From Streptomyces endophytica (GTDB lineage: Bacteria; Actinomycetota; Actinomycetes; Streptomycetales; Streptomycetaceae), in assembly GCF_026153355.1 (NCBI RefSeq), contig NZ_CP110636.1, positions 2,604,001 to 2,668,000 of the forward strand: DNA of 64,000 nt, given 5' to 3'. A program made the position numbers and the translations under genes. Positions 7,729 through 16,404 of the stretch are shown here, one piece after another (positions within the stretch are counted from its first letter, which is position 1; each line of letters opens with the position of its first letter). Under the pieces are notes generated by a model that was given only the letters and a program-made list of their open reading frames with translations, made no database searches and was not told the DNA's origin.

Positions 7729-9207
7729 GTGACGGCGGCCCGTCAGCGGCTCTTCATCGGCGGCGAGTGGGTCGTGCCGGACGGCGGCCACTACGAGGTG
7801 ACCGACCCGGCGACCGAGGAGACCGTGGGGCTCGCGCCCGAGGCGAGCCGTGACCAGGTGCACGCGGCGGCCGCGGCGGCCCGGGACGCCTTCGGCCCGT
7901 GGTCCCGGACCAGCCCGGAGGCGCGCGCGGCCGTCCTCTCCCGGGCCGCGGACCTCATCCAGCGCAACGCCGGCCGGTACGCCGAGCTCGCCCAGGCGGA
8001 GAGCGGCGCCACGACCGCGACGGCGCGCGGGATGCAGGTCGCGGTCGCGGCGGCACGGTTCCGGCGGTACGCCAAGGGGGCGCTGGAACCGGTCGAGACG
8101 CCGCTGCCCCCGCAGATCAACGAGGCGGGCCCGATGGGCCGGGGCGGCGTGCTGGGCGCCCTGGCGGTCCGGCAGCCGGTCGGCGTGGTCACCTGCATCA
8201 CCTCGTACAACAACCCGTGGGCCAACCCGGCCGGCAAGGTCGCCCCGGCCCTCGCCATGGGCAACACCGTCCTGGTGAAGCCCGCCCCGCAGGACCCGCT
8301 GTCGGTGTACCGGATGGCGGAGGCGCTGGAGGAGGCACTGACGGAGGCGGGGGCGCCGCCCGGTGTCGTGAACGTCGTCAGCGGGACCGCGGTCGCCGTG
8401 GGTGAGGCCGCCGTCGACTCGCCCGACGTCGACATGGTCAGCTTCACCGGCTCCACGGCCGTCGGGCAGCGCATCGCCGAGGTGTGCGGGCGCGGGATGA
8501 AGCGGCAGCTGATGGAGCTGGGCGGCAAGGGGGCGGCGATCGTCTTCGGCGACGCCGATCTGGACTCCGCCGTCGCCGGCATCGGGACGACATACGCCTT
8601 CTACAGCGGGCAGATCTGCACGGCGCCGACCCGGGCGCTCGTGCACCGCTCCGTGTACGACGCGTTCGTCGCCAAGCTCACCGCGTACCTCGGGTTCCTG
8701 AAGGTCGGTGATCCGCGGGCGCCGGGCACCGTCGTCGGGCCCGTCATCTCCGCCGCGCACCGGGACCGCGTCGAGGCGTACGTGGAGCTGGGGCGCAAGG
8801 AGGGCGCCACGGTCGTCGCGGGCGGGGAGCGGCCCGCGCACCTCGGCAAGGGGTTCTACGTCGCGCCGGCACTGCTCGCCGACTGCACCAACGACATGCG
8901 GGTGGTCCGGGAGGAGATCTTCGGGCCGGTGGTCGCGGTCGTCCCCTTCGACGGGGACGAGGACGAGGCCGTCGCGCTCGCCAACGACAGCGACTACGGC
9001 CTGATCGACTACGTCTGGTCGGCCGATGCGGCCCGCGCCTTCCGCGTGGCCCGTCGGCTGCGGGCGGGCGGCGTGGGGGTGAACACCGTCGGCCGCAACA
9101 TGGAGGCGCCGTTCGGCGGCTTCAAACGGAGCGGAGTGGGCCGCGACGTCGGGTCGTACGCCCTCCATGCGTACAGCGAGCTGCAGGCGATCGTTTGGGC
9201 GGGGTGA
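7729..9207 (+). CDS. Aldehyde dehydrogenase family protein
   Basis: This 492-aa NAD(P)-dependent aldehyde dehydrogenase has the expected parts: the Rossmann approach SYNNPWANPAGKVAPALAMG, KPAPQDPLS, FTGSTAVGQRIAE, the catalytic Glu in LMELGGKGA near residue 262, the catalytic Cys in GQICTAPTR near residue 296, and EIFGPVVAVVPF. Length matches the family. The GTG start lies 41 bases after the amidohydrolase stop, and this is the last gene of the cluster on this strand. It likely oxidises the aldehyde product of the preceding steps to an acid. The true substrate is not evident. Confidence 0.93.
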   Translation: MTAARQRLFIGGEWVVPDGGHYEVTDPATEETVGLAPEASRDQVHAAAAAARDAFGPWSRTSPEARAAVLSRAADLIQRNAGRYAELAQAESGATTATARGMQVAVAAARFRRYAKGALEPVETPLPPQINEAGPMGRGGVLGALAVRQPVGVVTCITSYNNPWANPAGKVAPALAMGNTVLVKPAPQDPLSVYRMAEALEEALTEAGAPPGVVNVVSGTAVAVGEAAVDSPDVDMVSFTGSTAVGQRIAEVCGRGMKRQLMELGGKGAAIVFGDADLDSAVAGIGTTYAFYSGQICTAPTRALVHRSVYDAFVAKLTAYLGFLKVGDPRAPGTVVGPVISAAHRDRVEAYVELGRKEGATVVAGGERPAHLGKGFYVAPALLADCTNDMRVVREEIFGPVVAVVPFDGDEDEAVALANDSDYGLIDYVWSADAARAFRVARRLRAGGVGVNTVGRNMEAPFGGFKRSGVGRDVGSYALHAYSELQAIVWAG

Positions 9208-9447
9208 GGGGGGAGGGGTGAGGGGTGAGGGGCGAGGGGTGAGGGGGGAGGGGTGAGGGGTGGGAGGGCGAGGGGTGAGGGTGAGGGGCGCGGGGTGGGA
9301 GGGCGAGGGGTGAGGGTGAGGGGCGCGGGGGGTGAGGGTGGGGTGGCCCGTAGCGCCGGCCTTTCGTTCCCCCGGGGCCCCCGCCCCCGCCCCACCCTCC
9401 CCCCGCACCCCTCACCCCTCCCCTCACCCTCCCCCTCCCCTCACCCC
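9208..9447 (+). repeat. Polypurine tract followed by matching polypyrimidine tract
   Basis: From 9205 to about 9350 the + strand is nearly all G and A, built from GAGGGGT and GAGGGC units, including an internal duplication of about 34 bp (near 9262 and 9298). From about 9378 to 9447 it is nearly all C and T built from the complementary CCCCTCAC unit. The halves can pair into a very long hairpin and each G-rich stretch can form quadruplexes. It separates two convergent genes, so a bidirectional terminator role is plausible. The proline-rich frames read through it are not genes. Confidence 0.75.
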
Positions 9448-11009
9448 CTGCGGTCCAGGAACACCGGGTTGGCCAGGGCCGCCATGGGGCCCGGGAGGCC
9501 GGGGGCGGTCGTCGGGTGCCGGACCTCGACGCGTATGTAGGCGGCATGATCGGGCGTGGTCTGCCAGGTGACGGTGTCCGCGCCGGACGGCGGCAGGGCG
9601 GCCGTATGGAGGCGTCCTTGGTCGGTGACGAAGGAGACCGTGCAGCCCGGCGCCCCGGAGACCGTCAGCCGCGCGGTGACCCCGGACGCTCCGGACAGCG
9701 CCAACCGCCCGCCGATACCGGCGTGTTCGCCGCGCTCACCGGTGACCGAGAACGACAGGTCGATCGTCGAGGACTCGGCGATCCACACCCGGCCCGCCCG
9801 TATGCCGTCCTGCAGGGCGCGACGGGAGAGGTCGTCGGCGAGCACCACCGTCTGCGGCAGGCCGACGACGTCCGGGTCGCGGTGGGCGTCGCTGTGCCCG
9901 ACGGCCGGCAGCCAGTCCCCGCGGCCGCGGGCGTGCGCGACCAGGGTGTTGTCCCACTCGGCGAGGGTGACCTCGTCATCGGGCCCGTACGGGCCGTTCC
10001 AGACCTCCACCGCATCGGCTTCGTTGAGCCCGAACTTCCAGTTGCAGCCGATGCAGGTGGCGTGCGGATGCGCCGGGATGACGAGGCCGCCGGCCCGCCG
10101 TATCGCCCGCGCGTACTTGCCGAAGGCGTTGTCCCGGGCGCGGTAGCGCCAGTCGATGAAGACGCCGGGGTCGGTGCCCATCGCGACCACGTGGCCGTTG
10201 CGGGTGGTGACCTCCTCGCCGGTCAGGATCAGCAGGTCGTCACCCCACAGGCCCTCCCAGGCGCGGTGCGCGGAAGTGGTGTTGTGCTCGGTGGTGGTGA
10301 GGAAGTCCAGCCCGGCGGCGCGGGCCAGCGCCGCGATCTCGGCGGGCGTGCGCCTGCCGTCGGAGTGGACCGAGTGCAGATGGTTGTCGCCGCGGTACCA
10401 GGCGCGGCCGCGGCCCCGGGCGCGCTCCGGTGGGTGGACGGGCCGGGGCGTTTGCCCCGGGGGGCCGTACCGCAGGGTGATCGTGACGTCGTAGGAGAGC
10501 CCCTGCGGTGCGACGGTGTACGGACCGAGGGCGATGTGCCAGAGGCCTGCGTTGACGGGGCCGGGGAGGTAGCCCGGAGTGGCGTCGTCGGCGCGGAGGA
10601 AGAACTCCGAGCGTGCCCCGCCGGACCAGCCGCGGAAGCCCGCGCCGCCGAGGCCGGTGCCCCGTTCGTCGAAGATGCCGATGTCGCAGGCGTTGCCGAC
10701 CGTGCCCTCGGGGACGGTGGGTTTGTCATAGCGGTAGGAGACGGCGATCTCCCGTACGCCGCGCGGTACTTCGACCGGGAGGTAGACGAAGTCCGGTACG
10801 CCCATGGGCAGATGGCCGGTCACGCGCCGGGTCTGCTCGCCCGTCCGGCCGCCCGCCCCGTCATCCGCACCGCCGCCCTTCCCGCTACCCGTTCCGCCGC
10901 CCGGTGCTCCGGCCGCCGGCGTCGCGTCGGCGAAGCTCACCCGGCCGAGCGTGAGCGCGCCCGTGGCGCCCGCGAGCGCGGAAATCCGCAGAACATCGCG
11001 CCGTTCCAT
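9441..11009 (-). CDS. CehA/McbA-family PHP-domain metallohydrolase, exported
   Basis: The 522-aa product begins MERRDVLRISALAGATGALT, a twin-arginine-like signal. After a Gly-rich linker and a beta-rich domain comes a PHP phosphoesterase domain: RGDNHLHSVHSDG (metal ligands near residue 205), TTTEHNTTS, LTGEEVTT, IPAHPH and VGHSDAHRDP. Members include carbaryl hydrolase-like enzymes and are usually described as CehA/McbA family metallohydrolases. The C-terminal 100 residues are a beta domain. It is convergent with the aldehyde dehydrogenase gene, its stop lying within the polypyrimidine tract. A role in phosphodiester or ester hydrolysis outside the membrane is likely. Confidence 0.85.
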   Translation of the reverse strand: MERRDVLRISALAGATGALTLGRVSFADATPAAGAPGGGTGSGKGGGADDGAGGRTGEQTRRVTGHLPMGVPDFVYLPVEVPRGVREIAVSYRYDKPTVPEGTVGNACDIGIFDERGTGLGGAGFRGWSGGARSEFFLRADDATPGYLPGPVNAGLWHIALGPYTVAPQGLSYDVTITLRYGPPGQTPRPVHPPERARGRGRAWYRGDNHLHSVHSDGRRTPAEIAALARAAGLDFLTTTEHNTTSAHRAWEGLWGDDLLILTGEEVTTRNGHVVAMGTDPGVFIDWRYRARDNAFGKYARAIRRAGGLVIPAHPHATCIGCNWKFGLNEADAVEVWNGPYGPDDEVTLAEWDNTLVAHARGRGDWLPAVGHSDAHRDPDVVGLPQTVVLADDLSRRALQDGIRAGRVWIAESSTIDLSFSVTGERGEHAGIGGRLALSGASGVTARLTVSGAPGCTVSFVTDQGRLHTAALPPSGADTVTWQTTPDHAAYIRVEVRHPTTAPGLPGPMAALANPVFLDRRG

Positions 11010-11154
11010 CCCGCTCTACCCCCTTCCGTCTGCCGTGTTGCGTTCCGTGAAAACTGTTGTACGCCGACGTGACGCGCGGCGAAAGGCCTGTGGATAACCG
11101 TCGGACGGTGCGGCAACATGCCGTCATCCACCCGCCTGACGGAGGTCCCCCACC

Positions 11155-11979
11155 ATGCGGATCGCGACCACGATCTTCCTGACCGACGAGACGATCCGGC
11201 CGGCCCGGCTGGCCCGCGAGCTCGAACAGCGCGGCTTCGCCGGCCTCTACCTCCCCGAACACACCCACATCCCGGCCAGCCGCGACACCCCCGCCCCCAT
11301 GGGCGAGCCGCTGCCCCGCGAATACGGCCGCACCCTGAACCCGTTCGTGGCCCTCGCTCAGGCCGCAGCGGTCACCGAACGGCTCGCCCTGGGCACCGGC
11401 GTCACCCTCGTCGCCCAGCACGACCCGGTGGACCTCGCCAAGCAGATCGCGACCCTGGACTTCCTCTCCGGCAGCCGCTTCACCCTCGGCATCGGCTACG
11501 GCTGGAACGTCGAGGAAGCCGCCGACCACGGGGTCACGTGGTCCACCCGGCGCGCGCTGACCCGCGACCGGATGGCCCTGATGCGTGCCCTGTGGGCCGA
11601 CGAACCCACCGCGTACGACGGCCCGTTCGGGTCCGTACGAGCCTCCCTGGCCCACCCCAAGCCGGCCCACGGCGCCCCACGCACCCTCCTCGGCGGCGCG
11701 GCCGGCCCCAAGCTCTTCGCGGAGATCGCCGCCTACGCGGACGGCTGGCTGCCGATCGGCGGGCGCGGCCTGACCGAGACCCTGCCGGTCCTGCGGCAGG
11801 CCTGGTCGGAGGCCGGACGCGCCGGCGACCCCGTGGTGGTGCCGTACGCGGTCCGGCCGACCCCGGGCAAGCTGGCCCACTACCGAGACCTGGGCCTCCA
11901 GGAGGTGGTGCTGCAACTGCCCCCGGCGGACGAGGGCGAGGTCCTGCGAACGCTGGACGACTTCGCACAGTACTTGTGA
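11155..11979 (+). CDS. LLM class F420-dependent oxidoreductase
   Basis: This 274-aa protein is a short luciferase-fold oxidoreductase of the type annotated as probable F420-dependent (TIGR03619 group). Motifs: MRIATTIFLTDETIRPARLA, the YLPEHTHIPASR signature near residue 37, ERLALGTGVTLVAQHDPVDL, LDFLSGSRFTLGIGYGWNVEE and LLGGAAGPKLFAEIAAYADG. F420 is the expected hydride carrier, and fbiC lies 4.4 kb downstream. The ATG follows GGAGG by eleven bases. It is divergent from the PHP hydrolase gene. The substrate is unknown. Confidence 0.9.
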   Translation: MRIATTIFLTDETIRPARLARELEQRGFAGLYLPEHTHIPASRDTPAPMGEPLPREYGRTLNPFVALAQAAAVTERLALGTGVTLVAQHDPVDLAKQIATLDFLSGSRFTLGIGYGWNVEEAADHGVTWSTRRALTRDRMALMRALWADEPTAYDGPFGSVRASLAHPKPAHGAPRTLLGGAAGPKLFAEIAAYADGWLPIGGRGLTETLPVLRQAWSEAGRAGDPVVVPYAVRPTPGKLAHYRDLGLQEVVLQLPPADEGEVLRTLDDFAQYL

Positions 11980-12284
11980 CCCCGCAGTACTTGTGGCCCA
12001 GAACGGGACGGTGGTCGTCCCCGGCCGGGTGATAAACCGCCTGCAAGCGCCTTTTGCGGTGTTCGGGGAAATATCGGCCACGGGTTGGTCCGTACCTGAG
12101 TGAATGCCTCTCCGGATTCCTCTTCATTTGCTGCGTATTCAACTTGACAGGCTCCCTTCTCATGGCACGATGTTCGCCATTGACGTCCTGATCGCCAGTA
12201 ATGACGCGCCGTCTACTTCATCTCGGATTCCGCTTCATTGTGCCGCTCGCTGGTGGATCAGTATCTGTCGCTGGGGGAGTGCAT
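11980..12284. other. Intergenic region of lowered GC with a possible promoter
   Basis: This gap holds no gene I can support. Its GC is visibly lower than its surroundings. TTGACA at 12144-12149 could be a -35 box, with only a poor -10 (CGATGT, 18 bases on). It probably contains the promoter of the regulator at 12285. Confidence 0.4.
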
Positions 12285-13271
12285 ATGGACGAAAGAAACG
12301 TGGCGGAATACCTCCGGGATCTCGGAGTGGGGGCGCGTGAGGCCGAGGCATTACAGGCGCTGCTGCGCTCCGGGCGGCGCAGTGCCGGGCAGCTCGGGGC
12401 GGAGCTGGGATGGGATCCCGAACGGGCCGAGGAGTCCGTCGGCCGGCTGATCGAGCTGGGGCTGGTCGTCGCCGGCGGCCCCGATCACGCCACCCTCTCA
12501 CCCGCGGAGCCGAGCCTCGCCCTGGACCGGCTGGCCCACCTCCGGTCGGCCGAGGTCCAGCGGGCCCGGCTGGCCGCGCTGCACGCCTACCGGGACTACC
12601 GGCGCTGCACCGGCGCACAGACCATGGACGATTTGGTCGAAGTGGTGACCGGGCCGCAGCAGATCGTGGACTGCATTTGGCAGTTCGAAAAATCGGTGGA
12701 GAAGGAAGTCGTCCGCTTCGATTCTCCGCCCTATCACACGGACGGCGGCGCAAATGACGTCGAGGTGCACAATCTCCAGCGCGGCGTTGAATATCGCGTG
12801 GTGTACTCGAACTCGGCGGTGCGGAACAGCGCCTACTATGCGGTGAACATCCAGCCGTGCATCGCCGCGGGCGAAAAGGCCCGGGTCCTCACGGCGGTTC
12901 CGGTCAAACTCACCGTCTTCGACCGGCGCCTGGCGATCGTGTCGATGTCGTCCGTCGAGGCGGAATCCAACGAATGCCTGCTGCTCGTACGGCCGTCGAG
13001 TCTGCTGACCGCGCTCCTCGGGCTCTTCGAGACCTCATGGCGCGCCGGCTACCCCATGCACCTCAGTGATCAGGTGCCCCGTGCGCTCGCCCCCGTACAG
13101 CGGCGCATCCTGGAGCTGCTCGGGACGGGGGTCACCGACGACACCATCGCCCAGTTGCTGGGCATCAGCCGCCGTACCCTCTCCCGCCACATGGAACGCC
13201 TCTACCTCCTCGCCGGCGCCGCCAACCGCTTCCAACTCGCCCTGCACGCCGCCCGCAAGCAGTGGATCTGA
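12285..13271 (+). CDS. LuxR-type helix-turn-helix transcriptional regulator
   Basis: The product is 328 aa. The N-terminal 70 residues resemble a winged-helix (TrmB-like) domain (MDERNVAEYLRDLGVGAREA, SAGQLGAELGWDPERAEESV). The middle part is a sensor-like domain with phospholipase-D-like character (VTGPQQIVDCIWQFEKSV). Residues 265-325 form a LuxR/GerE helix-turn-helix (RRILELLGTGVTDDTIAQLL, GISRRTLSRHMERLY). The ATG at 12285 has GGGGGAG upstream; a frame opening at 12201 has none. Codons near 12620-12860 use more A and T than neighbouring genes, a possible sign of transfer. Its targets are unknown; such regulators are often beside biosynthetic or secreted-protein genes. Confidence 0.85.
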   Translation: MDERNVAEYLRDLGVGAREAEALQALLRSGRRSAGQLGAELGWDPERAEESVGRLIELGLVVAGGPDHATLSPAEPSLALDRLAHLRSAEVQRARLAALHAYRDYRRCTGAQTMDDLVEVVTGPQQIVDCIWQFEKSVEKEVVRFDSPPYHTDGGANDVEVHNLQRGVEYRVVYSNSAVRNSAYYAVNIQPCIAAGEKARVLTAVPVKLTVFDRRLAIVSMSSVEAESNECLLLVRPSSLLTALLGLFETSWRAGYPMHLSDQVPRALAPVQRRILELLGTGVTDDTIAQLLGISRRTLSRHMERLYLLAGAANRFQLALHAARKQWI

Positions 13272-13550
13272 GCCCTTCCTGACCCCGGCGTGCAGCAGCG
13301 GACGACCGCCGCGCTCCCACGGGTGACGCGCGCCCGAGATCGCCACTGGCGCAGTTGTGACACCACCCGGGGGCCGACTGGGATACCAATTCCCCATGGC
13401 GGCAGAGGACGCCGGCAACGCACCACAGGCAACAACTTCGGGGGCTTCCCACCGGTGCCCCGACCCCCACCGGATCACCGGTGGCCGCCCGACTCCACCC
13501 CTCGGAGCCGTGCGCCCCCACACCCCGATCGTGCAAAGGAGCAGCGAACC

Positions 13551-14174
13551 ATGAACCACGGCAAGAAGATCGCTCTCACCGTCGGCGCGGCGATATGCGC
13601 CCTGGCGTCACTCCCCGCGGCGGCGCAGGCCGTCTCCACGGCAGCACCGGCCCCCCGCACGACGACGCAGGCCACCACCCATGCGGACTCGCTGCCGTCC
13701 AAGAGCGAGTGGCTCGCCGACGTCGCACCCGTAGCGGCCGAACTCCGTAGCTATCTGGAGCAGCGCCTGGCCGATGTCCACAGCGGTGAGCGGCCCGCGG
13801 TCGTCCTGGACATCGACAACACCTCCCTGGCCACCCACTACGACAAGGGAAAGCCCATCCAGGCGATCCTCGACGCCACGAAGTACGCGCACGCACACGG
13901 CGCGGCCGTGCTGTTCGCCTCGTACCGCAGCGCCGACTCGAAGGACTCCACGACCAGGCAGCTCACCTCGGCCGGGTACACCGTCGACGGGCTCTGCCTC
14001 AAGCCGGAGGGCCACAGCCCCGGCAAGGCCGCGGTGAAACTCGGCTGCCGCAAGAAGTACGAGGAGGCGGGGTACACGCTCATCGCCAACGTGGGTAACC
14101 GCAGCACCGATTTCGAGGGCGGACACTACGAAAAGGGGTTCAAGCTCCCCGACTACGACGGCGCGCTGAGCTGA
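13551..14174 (+). CDS. Secreted HAD-family acid phosphatase
   Basis: The 207-aa protein starts MNHGKKIALTVGAAICALAS and has a Sec signal ending near AAAQA (residue 26). The HAD catalytic motif DIDNTS, with the nucleophile Asp at about residue 85, identifies a class B/C acid-phosphatase-like enzyme. Further on are VLFASYRSADSK in place of motif II and KYEEAGYTLIANVGNRSTDF, the motif IV region. It should hydrolyse phosphomonoesters outside the cell. AAGGAG lies ten bases before the ATG. A strong hairpin follows. The 279-base gap before it shows no other gene. Confidence 0.88.
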   Translation: MNHGKKIALTVGAAICALASLPAAAQAVSTAAPAPRTTTQATTHADSLPSKSEWLADVAPVAAELRSYLEQRLADVHSGERPAVVLDIDNTSLATHYDKGKPIQAILDATKYAHAHGAAVLFASYRSADSKDSTTRQLTSAGYTVDGLCLKPEGHSPGKAAVKLGCRKKYEEAGYTLIANVGNRSTDFEGGHYEKGFKLPDYDGALS

Positions 14175-14192
14175 CCGCAGCGCCCCCTCACC

Positions 14193-14219
14193 GGGCCCGC
14201 CACCTCGTGTGGCGGGCCC
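14193..14219 (+). terminator. Terminator hairpin of the phosphatase gene
   Basis: GGGCCCGCCAC at 14193-14203 pairs with GTGGCGGGCCC at 14209-14219 around a short CTCGT loop, 18 bases after the stop codon. Confidence 0.75.
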
Positions 14220-14418
14220 TCGTCGTGCGCGGCCAAGAACGCCAACCCATGTGACCGCACGGCCACTTGCGCATCCGTGCCACTGGCGAAGCTGTGCCGC
14301 CGCGGAGGGCCGGCGGTCGGTACACCAAGGGGTCCGGTCCTTCCGGTACCGACCTTTCCGGACCCGGTACCTCCGGTACCGGCCTCTCCCCTCAGCCGAC
14401 CTCCCCTCAGGAGCAGCC

Positions 14419-15624
14419 GTGCACACAGGCATACGAAGGTTCACCGCGGTCATCGCCCTCGCGACGGCATTCCCCCTCTTCGCCGGACAGGTCTCCCAGG
14501 CGCAGGAACCCCAGCCCACATCCGGCGCCCGCACCCCCGCCCACGCCCTCCCCGGGCGGTACATCGTCGTCCTCAAGGACCGGGCGCTGTCGGCCGGTTC
14601 GGTGACGGCCGCGAGCGCCCGCCTGGCGAAGGCGCACGGAGGCACCGTCCGGCAGACCTACCGGACCGTGCTCAAGGGCTACGCGGCCACGATGACCGCC
14701 GACCAGGCCCGCCGGGTCGCGGCCGATCCGCAGGTCGCCTCCGTGGAGCCGGACGTCGAGGTCCGCGGCTCCGCCGTGCAGAGCGACCCGCCGTCCTGGG
14801 GCCTCGACCGGGTGGACCAGCGCACCCTCCCGCTGGACCGGAGCTACAGCTATGCCACCACGGCGGACAACGTCACGGCGTACGTCGTCGACACCGGCAT
14901 CCGCACCTCCCACACCCAGTTCCAGGGCCGGGCGTCCGTCGGCGCCGACGAGGTGGGGGACGGCGGTGACGGCCAGGACTGCGCCGGTCACGGCACCCAT
15001 GTGTCGGGCACCATCGGCGGCCGGGACTACGGCGTCGCCAAGGGCGTCAAGCTGGTGTCCGTGCGCGTCCTCAACTGCCGCGGCAAGGGATCGGCATCGT
15101 CGATCATCGCCGCCGCGGACTGGATCACCGCCCATGCCGCCAGGCCCGCCGTGGCCAACATGAGCATCAACGGGCCCAGGAGCAACAGCGAGGACAGCGC
15201 GATCAAGAAGTCCATCGCCTCGGGGATCACCTGGGTCGTCTCCTCGGGCAACGACGGTGCCGACGCCTGCGGCAACTCGCCCGGCGACATCGCTCCCGCG
15301 CTCGTCGTCAACAACGCAACGGCCGACGACCGGCGCCGCTCCGACTCCAACTACGGCTCCTGCACCGACCTCTTCGCCCCGGGAACCGGAATCGCCTCGG
15401 CCTGGAACACGGGTGACCGCGACACCCGCTCCCTCACCGGGACGTCGATGGCCGCACCGCACGTGACCGGCGCCGCCGCGCTCTACCTCTCCGCGCACCC
15501 CGACGCCTCCCCGGCCGAGGTCCAGCAGGCCCTGCTCGACGACGCCACCTCCGGCCGGATCTCGGACGCGGGCAGCGGCACCCCCAACCGACTCCTCCAC
15601 ACCGGCGGGCCGGCCGCCCGGTAG
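14419..15624 (+). CDS. S8 family serine peptidase (subtilisin-like), secreted
   Basis: This 401-aa preproprotein has a Sec signal (MHTGIRRFTAVIALATAFPL, cut near SQAQ), an I9 inhibitor propeptide (RYIVVLKDRALSAGSV to about residue 115), and a peptidase domain. The catalytic triad is visible: Asp in AYVVDTGIRTSHTQF, His in CAGHGTHVSGT and Ser in LTGTSMAAPHVTGAA; the oxyanion Asn is in VSSGNDG. The aqualysin/proteinase K type is likely. The GTG at 14419 has AGGAG eight bases upstream; the frame is open further 5' through CCGGTACC-rich repeats that are not coding. A perfect hairpin follows the gene. Confidence 0.93.
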   Translation: MHTGIRRFTAVIALATAFPLFAGQVSQAQEPQPTSGARTPAHALPGRYIVVLKDRALSAGSVTAASARLAKAHGGTVRQTYRTVLKGYAATMTADQARRVAADPQVASVEPDVEVRGSAVQSDPPSWGLDRVDQRTLPLDRSYSYATTADNVTAYVVDTGIRTSHTQFQGRASVGADEVGDGGDGQDCAGHGTHVSGTIGGRDYGVAKGVKLVSVRVLNCRGKGSASSIIAAADWITAHAARPAVANMSINGPRSNSEDSAIKKSIASGITWVVSSGNDGADACGNSPGDIAPALVVNNATADDRRRSDSNYGSCTDLFAPGTGIASAWNTGDRDTRSLTGTSMAAPHVTGAAALYLSAHPDASPAEVQQALLDDATSGRISDAGSGTPNRLLHTGGPAAR

Positions 15625-15670
15625 GCGACTGCGCACCGTATCCGCGGCGATACCGGGGATGACGGACAGC

Positions 15671-15700
15671 GGGTGCCCGTCGATCACACGACGGGCACCC
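15671..15700 (+). terminator. Terminator hairpin of the subtilase gene
   Basis: GGGTGCCCGTCG at 15671-15682 pairs perfectly with CGACGGGCACCC at 15689-15700 around a six-base loop. Confidence 0.85.
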
Positions 15701-15875
15701 CCAGGTCGCCGTCGCGGCCTAGGCCCAGCGGCCTACGGGGCGCCCGCGCTGGTTGGGACCGCAGACCGATCCGCGGTCGGCCCCTGCGGACGTAGCGTCG
15801 AAGGTGAACGGGATCCACGCATCAAGGTCCACGCAACGTGATCCATGAAGAGCCTCGGCAGATCAAGGAGATCTC

Positions 15876-16277
15876 ATGCCCAGCCTCGACCACACCATCG
15901 TGCACAGCACCGACCGCTTCGCCTCGGCCCGCTTCCTCGCCGACCTTCTGGACGCGCCGGAGCCCAAGGCGTTCGGCCCCTTCGCCACCCTCAAGCTGGA
16001 CAACGGAGTGGCGCTCGACTACGCCGAGCACGCGGCCGGAGGCAAGGAATTCGTGCCCACGCACTACGCGTTCCTGGTGACGGAGGACGAGTTCGACAAG
16101 ATCCTGGCGCGCATAAAGGACCGCAACCTGCCGTACTGGGCCGACCCGCGGCACGCCGAGCCGCAGAAGATCAACACGCGGGACGGCGGCCGCGGTGTGT
16201 ACGTCGACGACCCCGACGGCCACTACATGGAGTTCCTGACCCGTACGTACTCCGACGAGCTGCTGTCCAGCCTGTAG
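15876..16277 (+). CDS. VOC family protein (glyoxalase/dioxygenase fold)
   Basis: This 133-aa protein has one vicinal-oxygen-chelate domain made of paired beta-alpha-beta-beta-beta modules. It begins MPSLDHTIVHSTDRFASARF (His near residue 6) and ends with the family signature GVYVDDPDGHYMEFLTR, whose Glu is the usual metal ligand. It may be a metal-dependent lyase, dioxygenase or resistance protein; the sequence does not choose. AAGGAG lies six bases before the ATG. It stands alone between the subtilase and fbiC genes. Confidence 0.9.
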   Translation: MPSLDHTIVHSTDRFASARFLADLLDAPEPKAFGPFATLKLDNGVALDYAEHAAGGKEFVPTHYAFLVTEDEFDKILARIKDRNLPYWADPRHAEPQKINTRDGGRGVYVDDPDGHYMEFLTRTYSDELLSSL

Positions 16278-16404
16278 GAGCAGCCTGTAGGAACAGCCTC
16301 CTGGGGCCCGGTCGGCCGGGACCGGACGGCCCAGTGATCAGCGGCACAACCGGCCGTCGTTCTATGGCGGCGGCACTGTCGGTGGTCGCTCGTATGCTCG
16401 GAGG

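Noticed and set aside
7588..9408. Minus-strand frame with Pro/His/Ser/Thr repeats opposite the aldehyde dehydrogenase gene
   Set aside because: The repeats come from the polypurine tract, and the rest is antisense of the dehydrogenase.
9253..9447. CRISPR-like regularity in the GAGGGGT tract
   Set aside because: Units are seven bases without unique spacers; it is simple-sequence DNA. No cas genes are in the window.
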